From Paractinoplanes bogorensis (GTDB lineage: Bacteria; Actinomycetota; Actinomycetes; Mycobacteriales; Micromonosporaceae), in the NCBI RefSeq assembly GCF_018829635.1, contig NZ_JAHKKG010000012.1:186001-250000 (forward strand): 64,000 nucleotides of DNA, written 5' to 3'. The notes under the pieces were generated by a model. It was not told the DNA's origin. It made no database searches and was given only the letters and a program-made list of their open reading frames with translations. Below, in pieces: positions 47,621-55,600 of this stretch. The position numbers were made by a program, and so were the translations under genes. Positions within the stretch are counted from its first letter, which is position 1. Each line of letters starts with the position of its first letter.

Positions 47621-47950
47621 TCAGCAGGTCACGCAGGTGGTGGCGAAGGGTCGGACGGCCAGACGCTCGGCCGGAATCGACGAACCGCACCTCTCGCAGC
47701 GCCCGTAGGTGCCGGCGTCGAGGCAGGACAGGGCTTCGACGACCGCCGCGAGCTGATGGCGCGCGGCGGTCAGGACAGCGGTCAGCTGGGCCCGCTCGTA
47801 CGCGATCGTCGCGCCCTCGGGGTCGTGCTCGTCGTCGGCGTTGTCGTCGCGGGACGCCTCGAACAGCGCCCGAAGATCCTGCTCGAGCGTCTCGATCTCG
47901 AGCGAGGCCTCGGCCTGCAGGCGTTCCAGCTCCGCGCGATGACCCGGCAT
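47621..47950 (-). CDS. TraR/DksA-type zinc-finger protein
   Basis: A 109-residue protein: a long helical hairpin (RAELERLQAEASLEIETLEQDL, split by the acidic DDEHDPEGA) and a C-terminal four-Cys zinc finger, GRCERCGSSIP and TTCVTC, ending right at the last Cys. DksA-like proteins bind RNA polymerase in its secondary channel; whether this short actinobacterial form does so is unproven. Only 10 bp separate it from galT upstream, so it belongs to the deoR-galT transcript. Confidence 0.9.
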   Translation of the reverse strand: MPGHRAELERLQAEASLEIETLEQDLRALFEASRDDNADDEHDPEGATIAYERAQLTAVLTAARHQLAAVVEALSCLDAGTYGRCERCGSSIPAERLAVRPFATTCVTC

Positions 47951-47960
47951 GAGGCCCAGA

Positions 47961-49049
47961 CTAGGCGTCGCGCAGCATCTGGGCCGCCTTCTCCGGCACG
48001 ACGTCGTTGACGAAGAAGCCCATCGCCGACTCGGAGCCGGCCAGATACTTCAGCTTGTCGGCCGCCCGCCGGATCGTGAACAGCTGCAGGTGCAGGTAGC
48101 CGAGTTCGCGCCCCTCGCCGACGACCGCCTGGTGCCAGGCCGAGATGTAGGGCATCGGCTTGCCGAACAGGCCGTCGAAGCGCCGCAGCACGTCGAGGTA
48201 GAGCGGCCCGAACGCGTCCCGCTCGGCGTCGGACAGGGCCGGGATGTCGGCGACCTTGCGGTGCGGGGCCAGCTGCACCTCGAACGGCCAGCGCGCGGCG
48301 GCCGGCACGTACGCCGTCCAGTGCTCGTTGGAGGCGACGATGCGCGCGCCGTCGGCCCGCTCGGCCGCCAGCACATCGGTGTACAGGTCGCCGCCGGTGC
48401 GTTCCTTGTAATTAGCGGCGGCGGCCAGCATGGACCGGGTACGCGGCGGCACGGTCGGGTAGGCGTAGATCTGCCCGTGCGGGTGATGCAGCGTCACGCC
48501 GATCTCGACGCCCCGGTTTTCGAACGGGAAGACCTGCGCCACACCTTCCAACGTGGACATCTCGGCCGTGCGGTCGGCCAGGGCATCGACCACCGTCCGT
48601 ACGCGGGAAGGGGTCAACGCTCCGAATGAGCTGTTGTGGTCGCTGGTGAAGCACACCACCTCGCACCGCCCGATGCCCGGCCGCACCGGCACCAGGTCGG
48701 TCAGCTCGGTGATCTCGTCGGCCGGGATCCGGTCGCTGAACGAGGGGAACTGGTTTTCGAAGACGACCACGTCGTAGTCGGGTGCCGGGATCTCACTCGC
48801 GAACGTCGGCTTGGAGGGGCACAGTGGACACGCGTCGCTCGGCGGCAGGAAGGTGCGGGTCTGCCGGTGCGCGGCGACGGCCACCCACTCGTCGACCAGC
48901 GGGTCGTACCGCAGCTGCGAGGTCGGCGGCGGAGGCGGCAGCTCGCGGGTGTCGGGGTAGTCGGCCCGGTGGGTCTGTGCCTCCTCGTTGAAGTAGATCA
49001 GCTCGCGTCCGTCGGAGAGACGGATCGCCGTACGGCTCTTGAAAGTCAC
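47961..49049 (-). CDS. galT: Galactose-1-phosphate uridylyltransferase
   Basis: Swaps UMP from UDP-glucose to galactose-1-phosphate in the Leloir pathway. The 362-residue protein has the Zn pair CPLCPS, VFENQFPSFS, the active-site HHPHGQIYAYP whose second His is uridylylated, and the C-terminal YLHLQLFTI. The GTG at 49049 overlaps the deoR stop (GTGA). No galK or galE follows: the next gene encodes a TraR-type protein. Confidence 0.96.
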   Translation of the reverse strand: MTFKSRTAIRLSDGRELIYFNEEAQTHRADYPDTRELPPPPPTSQLRYDPLVDEWVAVAAHRQTRTFLPPSDACPLCPSKPTFASEIPAPDYDVVVFENQFPSFSDRIPADEITELTDLVPVRPGIGRCEVVCFTSDHNSSFGALTPSRVRTVVDALADRTAEMSTLEGVAQVFPFENRGVEIGVTLHHPHGQIYAYPTVPPRTRSMLAAAANYKERTGGDLYTDVLAAERADGARIVASNEHWTAYVPAAARWPFEVQLAPHRKVADIPALSDAERDAFGPLYLDVLRRFDGLFGKPMPYISAWHQAVVGEGRELGYLHLQLFTIRRAADKLKYLAGSESAMGFFVNDVVPEKAAQMLRDA

Positions 49050-49822
49050 TGGGCGCTCACAACCACGAGGTCTGGGACCGTCTCGGACAGCAGGGTGCGG
49101 GCGGACTCGTCCAGCCCGTCGTCGGTGATCAGGACGTCGGCGCGTTCGAGGGCGACGATCGAGGAGATGCCGACCGTGCCCCACTTGGTGTGGTCGGCCA
49201 GCACGACCAGGCGTTCGGCCGCCTCGACGAGCGCCCGGTTGACGTCGGCCTCCATCAGGTTGGGCGTGGTGTAGCCGGCCCGCTCGCTCATCCCGTGCAC
49301 GCCCAGGAACAGCATGTCGAGGTGCAGCGTGCCGATCGCGGCCACCGCCACCGGGCCGACCAGCGCGTCCGACGGCGTACGGGTGCCGCCGGTCAGCACC
49401 ACGGTCTGGTCGGGGCGCCCGGCGCGATAGAAGATGTCGGCGACCGGGATCGAGTTGGTCACGACGGTCAGCGAGGGGACGTCGACCAGCCGCTGGGCCA
49501 GGCCGGCGGTGGTGGTGCCGGCCGACAGCGCGATCGCGTCGCCGGGCGAGACCAGGGCGGCCGCGCGCATGGCCATGGCGGCCTTTTCCGCACGCTGGCG
49601 CACACTCTTGGCCGCGAACCCGGGTTCGTGGGCCGAACCAGGGCTGACCGTGGTCGCTCCGCCGTGTACCTTCGCCAGCAGACCCCGGTCGGCCAGCGAT
49701 TCGAGGTCACGGCGGATGGTCATGTCGGACACGCCATATTCCGAGGCGAGCTCGCTGACCCGGACGCCGCCGGCGGCCCGGACCCGGTCGAGAATGGCTG
49801 CCTGTCGCTGCTGTGCCAACAT
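49046..49822 (-). CDS. DeoR-family transcriptional regulator
   Basis: A 258-residue regulator with an N-terminal DeoR helix-turn-helix (RVSELASEYGVSDMTIRRDL) and a sugar-phosphate sensor domain (ISAGTTT-like region reads ALSAGTTTAGLAQRL, later FLGVHGMSERAGYTTPN and VLADHTKWG). It likely represses its own operon until a galactose-pathway sugar phosphate appears; this is inferred from the coupled galT. The ATG at 49822 has GGAGG 7 nt upstream. Confidence 0.94.
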   Translation of the reverse strand: MLAQQRQAAILDRVRAAGGVRVSELASEYGVSDMTIRRDLESLADRGLLAKVHGGATTVSPGSAHEPGFAAKSVRQRAEKAAMAMRAAALVSPGDAIALSAGTTTAGLAQRLVDVPSLTVVTNSIPVADIFYRAGRPDQTVVLTGGTRTPSDALVGPVAVAAIGTLHLDMLFLGVHGMSERAGYTTPNLMEADVNRALVEAAERLVVLADHTKWGTVGISSIVALERADVLITDDGLDESARTLLSETVPDLVVVSAQ

Positions 49823-49853
49823 CAGCGGACCTCCGCCGGGAACCGCACTAATT

Positions 49854-49870
49854 CGAACACGCCCGAACAC
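49854..49870. promoter_or_regulatory. Direct repeats CGAACAC upstream of the deoR gene
   Basis: CGAACAC occurs at 49854-49860 and 49864-49870, one helical turn apart, about 32 bp before the deoR start. A candidate site for autoregulation. Confidence 0.35.
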
Positions 49871-49915
49871 TACCTGGTGATAAGGCATGAGCGAAAGAGT
49901 GGGCCTTAAGGTGTG

Positions 49916-50830
49916 CTAGATACCTCGCCCCCGCTTGTGCAACGCGGAGAGAACGTTCTCAACCTTCACTGCTCCGGTCATTGCCGCAAGAGCAATCGCC
50001 GTACGAGGTTCCTTCCAGTTCGCCCGTACGGCCTCCTTGCTGAACTGCCAGGCCTGGCTCCGGTTACCCGTGGCGGCCGACCAGCAGGCCAGTTGCCCAT
50101 AGACCCGGGCCGCACCGGGCCGGCAGCCGCTGATCTCGGGGTGCCGTTGCATCATCCAGCGCAGCGAGCTGATCTTCGTGGCGTACTCGTAGGCGTAGTG
50201 CGACGTGCGACCCCACAGCACCCGGACGAGCGGCTCGTCGAGGTGGATGATCGGTGTCCGCCGGGCCGCCCGCAGCAGCAGGTCCCAGTCCTCGTTCTGG
50301 CTGCCCGGCGCGTCCTCGGCGACCAGGCCGATCGCTTCCGGGGTCAGCGCCGAGCGGCGGATCAGGAACGACGACGAGTGCAGCATCGCCATCCGGGAGC
50401 GGGCCAGTTCGTCGATCGTGACGCGGCTGCGCCCGGCCAGGCGTGGTGTGCACTTGCCCTCGTACTCGACCTCGATCGCACACGTGGCGAACTCGGCGTC
50501 CGGCTCGGCCAGCACGGCGGCCACCTGGCGGCGCAGCTTGTCGGGCTGCCACACGTCGTCGTCGTCGCAGAAGGCCACGAACTCGGTGTCGAGCGCGAGG
50601 ATGCCGGTGTTGCGCGCCCCGGCCAGTCCGGACGTACGCCAGTTGGTCAGCACCAGCACCTGTACGCCCTCGGTGGAGGCGAGCAGGTAGTCGGGCTCGG
50701 TCTGGTCGTAGACCACCAGCACCTTGACCTCGCCCGGATAGTGCTGGTCGCGTACCGACGCGATCGCCTTGCGCACCAGTTCGGGGCGGTTGCGGGTGGG
50801 GATGACGACGCCCACGGACGGCCAGTTCAT
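49916..50830 (-). CDS. Family 2 glycosyltransferase
   Basis: A 304-residue GT-A enzyme that would add a sugar from a nucleotide donor to a growing surface polysaccharide. SVGVVIPTRNRPELVRKAI opens the nucleotide-binding fold, GLAGARNTGI and the metal motif FCDDDDVWQPDKL follow, and NEDWDLLLRAA is the usual acceptor-side acidic motif. No membrane segment. Its ATG overlaps the stop of the sulfotransferase gene (ATGA), so the two are coupled. Confidence 0.92.
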   Translation of the reverse strand: MNWPSVGVVIPTRNRPELVRKAIASVRDQHYPGEVKVLVVYDQTEPDYLLASTEGVQVLVLTNWRTSGLAGARNTGILALDTEFVAFCDDDDVWQPDKLRRQVAAVLAEPDAEFATCAIEVEYEGKCTPRLAGRSRVTIDELARSRMAMLHSSSFLIRRSALTPEAIGLVAEDAPGSQNEDWDLLLRAARRTPIIHLDEPLVRVLWGRTSHYAYEYATKISSLRWMMQRHPEISGCRPGAARVYGQLACWSAATGNRSQAWQFSKEAVRANWKEPRTAIALAAMTGAVKVENVLSALHKRGRGI

Positions 50831-51762
50831 CAGTTCTCCTCGACGGGCGAAAGCGGGTATCCGTACGCGCGCAGCATCGGGGCGCAGACCGTCCCGACCA
50901 GGCGCCGGGCGTTCCGGGGGAGCGAGCGTTTCCAGGCGTCGTCGCGCCGCAACGGCAGCCGCCCGACGGTGAAGCGCATCGGGTTGCCAGCCGCGCTGTG
51001 CCCGACCCGCAGGTCGGCGTAGCCGTCGCCGACGAAGGCGAGGTCCTCGGGCAGCAGCCGCAGCCCGGCGAAATCGCCGATCATGGACAGTGCCGCCCGG
51101 GGGTCGGCCAGGAACTCCTCGTAGCGCAGCCGGTGCACGGTCACACCCCGCTTGGCGAGCAGTCCGAAGGCGGCGTTGTGAGCGTTCCACAAGAGAGCCG
51201 AGCGTCCGGGGGAGTAGCGGGTCATCTCCTCGGCGCCGTCGGTCTCGGGGCGGGACACCGTCTTGGTCCACGAGTACGCCACCCCGCGCGCATCGCGCAC
51301 CACGTGGAGTACGCGCAGGTCGATGTCGGGGGCCCAGCGCAGCACGTGGGCCAGCGCGGAGTGCTTGGACGAGTCGACCACGACCCGGGCGCCGGACACT
51401 TCGGCCGCGGCCGAGTAGATCCGGGCATAGAAGTGCGCGTATTCGTGCACCTCGTCCGGCGCCTCGACGGCGGTGGCCAGCCGGGGGATGTGCCGGGTGC
51501 GTTCGACGGCGTCGCGCAACGCGTGCACGCGGTCGACGTCGACGTTGTGCCAGCCCCCGAAGGCCAGCCGCCCCACTCGTTGCCAGAACGTGCAGGCCGA
51601 GAATCTGGCGCCGCAGCCGCAGCGCTCGTCGTCGCGGATGTCGCGCTGCCACAGGTGGACGACCTCGCCCAGTGCGCACACCCCGGGCAGTTCGCCTAGC
51701 AGGCGTTCGACGAGCGTTGTCCCACTTCGCCCTAATCCACCCAGAAATAGCACCCGTGCCAC
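50830..51762 (-). CDS. PAPS-dependent sulfotransferase
   Basis: A 310-residue sulfotransferase fold, moving sulfate from PAPS to a carbohydrate or other acceptor. The 5'-phosphosulfate loop reads GGLGRSGTTLVERLLG, the 3'-phosphate site VVDSSKHSA and VVRDARGVAYSW. A Cys cluster, RCGCGARFSACTFW, is characteristic of a group of actinobacterial relatives. The GTG at 51762 has AAGGTGGG upstream and gives a compact start; in-frame ATGs at 51792 and 51807 are alternatives. Coupled to the GT2 gene, which suggests a sulfated glycan. Confidence 0.9.
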   Translation of the reverse strand: MARVLFLGGLGRSGTTLVERLLGELPGVCALGEVVHLWQRDIRDDERCGCGARFSACTFWQRVGRLAFGGWHNVDVDRVHALRDAVERTRHIPRLATAVEAPDEVHEYAHFYARIYSAAAEVSGARVVVDSSKHSALAHVLRWAPDIDLRVLHVVRDARGVAYSWTKTVSRPETDGAEEMTRYSPGRSALLWNAHNAAFGLLAKRGVTVHRLRYEEFLADPRAALSMIGDFAGLRLLPEDLAFVGDGYADLRVGHSAAGNPMRFTVGRLPLRRDDAWKRSLPRNARRLVGTVCAPMLRAYGYPLSPVEEN

Positions 51763-51825
51763 TTTGGCCCACCTTCGCTCGTTTCGCTCCATATAACGAG
51801 CCAACAACCGCGAAGGAGGCGTTGC

Positions 51826-52626
51826 GTGTCAGTCGAGGCTTTCGACCGCGTCGAGCTGGACGGAACGGGGATCGACCGGATCACCGAGGCCGAGGTCGTG
51901 GCCGTCGTGCGGGACGCGCTCGCGCACGGCCGCGGCGGCCGGATCCTCACCCCGAACATCGACATCCTGCGCCGGGCCCAGCGCGACGACGAGTGCCGGC
52001 GCCACCTGGCCGACGCCGACCTGATCGTGGCCGACGGCATGCCGCTGGTGTGGGCGAGCAAGCTGAGCGGGGCGCCGCTGCCCGAGCGGGTGGCCGGCAG
52101 CAGCCTGATCTGGTCGCTGTCGGCCGGGCTGGGCCTGGACGGCCGTTCGATCTTCGTGATCGGCGGCACCCCGGCCCCCGACGACGCGACCGCCGACGGT
52201 GCCACCCGCGCCGCCGACCGGCTGCGGCAGAACTGCCCCGGCCTGCGCCTGGCCGGGACGGCCTGCCCGCCGTTCGGGTTCGACCGCGACCCGCTGACCT
52301 ACGCCGACTTCTGCGCGAAGGTGGTCGACGCGCGGCCCGACCTGGTGTTCGTCGGGCTCGGCTATCCGAAGCAGGAACGCTTCATCAGCCGCCTGCGCAC
52401 CGAACTGCCCGAGACCTGGTTCCTCGGCTGCGGCGCCGCGGTCAACTTCGTGGCCGGCGACGTCGAGCGCGCACCCCGCTGGATGCAGCGCACCGGCCTG
52501 GAATGGGCCCACCGCCTGGGCACCGAACCGCGCCGGCTGGCCGGACGCTATCTGCGCCACGACGCCCCGTACGCGCTCCGGCTGCTCGCCCAGGCCCCGT
52601 CGCAACGGGCGCGTGTCCGTCAGTAG
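51826..52626 (+). CDS. WecG/TagA/CpsF family glycosyltransferase (GT26)
   Basis: A 266-residue enzyme of the family that adds N-acetylmannosamine(uronate) or a similar sugar to a lipid-linked intermediate of surface polymers. Motifs: LTPNIDILRRAQRD, ADLIVADGMPLVWASKLSG, FVIGGTPAPDD, FVGLGYPKQERFI and GAAVNFVAGDVERAPRWMQ. The GTG follows AAGGAGG. It diverges from the sulfotransferase gene and its 3' end overlaps the convergent giant gene by 7 bp. Confidence 0.94.
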   Translation: MSVEAFDRVELDGTGIDRITEAEVVAVVRDALAHGRGGRILTPNIDILRRAQRDDECRRHLADADLIVADGMPLVWASKLSGAPLPERVAGSSLIWSLSAGLGLDGRSIFVIGGTPAPDDATADGATRAADRLRQNCPGLRLAGTACPPFGFDRDPLTYADFCAKVVDARPDLVFVGLGYPKQERFISRLRTELPETWFLGCGAAVNFVAGDVERAPRWMQRTGLEWAHRLGTEPRRLAGRYLRHDAPYALRLLAQAPSQRARVRQ

Positions 52627-55600
52627 TGCAGCATGATTTCCGTACGGCGGTTGTGTGCCTTGCCGGTCGCGGAGTCGTTGCCGGTTGTGGCCTTTCCGCG
52701 GCTCACCAGGATGCCGCGGATGCCCAGACCGGCGGTCAGCGTCCGGCACACCTCCTGCGCCCGGCGGGCGGCCAGTTTCCGGGCCCACGCGTCGGTGCCG
52801 GTGTTGTCGGTCCAGCCGGTGCAGGTGATCGCGCGGACGCCGGCGAGCTGTGACCGCAGACCGGCCAGGTAGGACGCCTGGTCACGGCTGACGGCCGCAC
52901 TGTCGGGCGCGAAGTAGACCGATCGGGTCAGCTCGAAGTGTTGCAGCACCAGCCTCGATGTGATGCCGGCCCGTCCGGTCGTGACCGTGACCACGTAACC
53001 GCCCGGACGCGCGGCCATCCTGCGGGCGAGCGCGTTGAGCGGCACCGGGACGACGGTGCCGGTCGCGGTGGCCCGCCCGAAGCTGACCCGCTTGCCGCCG
53101 ACGGTGCTCCAGAGCGTGACCGTGTGGCGGCCGGCCGGGGCGACCCGGACGAGCGCGGTGCCGTCGACCGTGGTGACCAGGCGCGTGGGCACCGACAGCC
53201 GGACGGCGGACGCCACCACGGCGGTGTAGGTGCCGGTGACGACGGTGCCGACCGAGTCGGTGATCCGGTAGCGGACCGCCGTGGCCCGGCCGGTGAATCC
53301 GCGGATCGGCGCGAACGTGATCCGGCCGGTGGCGCTGTCGAGGGCGTACGTGCCCTGGCCCGGAATCGTCACCAGACGGACCGCGTCGCCGTTCGCGTCG
53401 AGCAGGGTGATGCGGCCACCGCTGGGCACGGGCAGCGTGGTGTTCTGGTTCTCCCCGCCGTTGCCGGAGGTGCCGGTGCTGGTCGGCGGCACCGTGACCG
53501 GGAGCGACATCTGCCGCGCCGAGCCGTCGGTGTCGACGCCCTGGGCCAGGAACGTGTGGTCACCGGCGGCCAGCGACGCCGGGACGGTCACCGGCAGCGC
53601 GAACGAGCCGGTCCCGTCGGTGGTGGTCGTGCCGAGCACGGTCGGGGTCGAATAGAGCACGACCTGAGTCGTCGAGTTCGGCGCGAATCCGGTGCCGATC
53701 ACGGTGATCTGCTGGCTGGGCAGGGCGAGCGACAACCGGCCCTTGTCGGTGGTCAGCGTCTGCGGTGCGCTGACCGGCACGGTGGTCGGTGCGACCGGGG
53801 CGGTGGGCGTGACGCTCTCGGACGCCGCCGACGGGGCGGAGCTGACGCCGGTGCCCTGGGCCGTGACCGTGACGGTGTAGCTCTTGCCCGCCTCGGCGCC
53901 GATCACGCAGGTGGTCGTCGCCGACGTGCACGAGTTGCCGCCGGGCGCGGCGACCGCCGTGTATCCGGTGACAGTGCTGCTGGTGGACGCGGGCCACGAC
54001 ACGGTGATCGAGGAGGTGCCGGCCCGTACGGTCGGCGTCCCCGGCGCGGCGATGACGGCCGGGATGACCGGCACGACCGGAGCCAGCGGGGTGACCGATG
54101 TGGAGTCGGCCGACGCCGGACCGGTGGTCGTGCCGTTGCCCGCCGTGACCCGCAAGGTGTAGGCGGTGCCGTTGGTCAATCCGCTGACGGTGCAGGTGAG
54201 GGTGGCGGTTGTGCAGGTCTTGCCGGTCACCGCCACACCGCCCTGATAGGCCTGCACGAGGTACGACGTGATGGGCGCCCCGCCGGTGAACACGGGTGCG
54301 GTCCAGGTCAGCGTCGCCTGCCCGGATCCGCCCAGCACCGACGCGATGGTGGGTGCGCCCGGCGGCCCGACCGGGGTGACCGGCGCCGAATCGGCCGACT
54401 CGGCGCCGGTGGTGAAGGCGGTGGTGGCCGAGACGCGCAGGGTGTACGCGGTGCCGTTGGTGAGCCCGCTGACGGTGCACGCGAGCGTGGCCGTCGCGCA
54501 GGTCTTGCCGGTCACGGCCACACCGGCCTGGTACGCCTGCACGGTGTACGCCACGACGGCCGTGCCGCCGTCGTTCACCGGTGCCGTCCAGGCCAGGGTC
54601 GCGTCGCCGGAGGCGCTGGACGACGCGAGGCCGGCCGTGGGGGCGTCCGGCGGGCCCAGGGCCTGGACCGCGGCCGAGTCCACCGACTCGGCACCGGCGC
54701 CGGCGATGTTGGCCGCCGCGACCCGGTAGGTGTAGGTGACGCCGTTGGTGAGCCCCGGAACGGTGCACGACAGGGTGGCGGTGGTGCAGGTCCTGCCGGT
54801 CACGGCCACGCCGGCCTGGTAGGCCTGCACGGTGTACGACGTGACGGCCGACCCGCCGGTGCCGACCGGTGCGGTCCAGGTGACCGTCGCCTGTCCGGAG
54901 CCGTTCACCACGGAGGCGATCGCGGGCGCGTTCGGCGGTCCGATCGGGGTGACCGTGGCCGAGTCAGCCGTTTCCGCCCCGGTGGTGAAGGCCGTGGTGG
55001 CGGACACCCGGAGCGTGTAGGTGGTGCCGTTCATCAGACCGCTGACCGTGCAGCTGAGCGTGGCCGTGGTGCAGGACTTGCCGGCCACCGCGACACCGCC
55101 CTGGTAGGCCTGCACGGTGTACGACGTGACCGGTGTGCCGCCGTTGTCGGCCGGCGCCGTCCAGGCCAGCGTGGCGCTGCCCGGCGCGGTCGTCGACGCG
55201 GCCCCCAGAGCCGGCGGGTCCGGCGGACCGAACGCCGTCACCGCGGGCGAGCCGGCCGAGGCGCTGCTCGTCCCGGCCGAGTTGGTGGCGGTGACGCGGT
55301 AGGTGTAGCTGACACCGTTGGTCAGGCCCTGAACGGTGCAGGTGAGCGTGGCGGTCGTGCAGCTCTTCCCGGGCACGGCCACACCGGCCTGATAGGCCTG
55401 CGCCGTGTACGACGTCACGGGCGACCCGCCGTTCACCAGGGGCGCGGTCCAGCTGACGACCGCGCTCTCGTCGCCGACCAGCGCGACCGGCAGGGTCGGC
55501 GGCTGCGGCGCGACCGGCGCCGACGACGGGGTCAGCTTGACGACGGTCGGCGCGTTCGCGACGGCCACGTGCAGATCGCCGGCCGGTGAGAAGGCCATGG

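Noticed and set aside
47427-47708. Small plus-strand frame after icd
   Set aside because: Arg/Pro-rich product without a domain; it overlaps the traR-type gene antisense and has no ribosome site.
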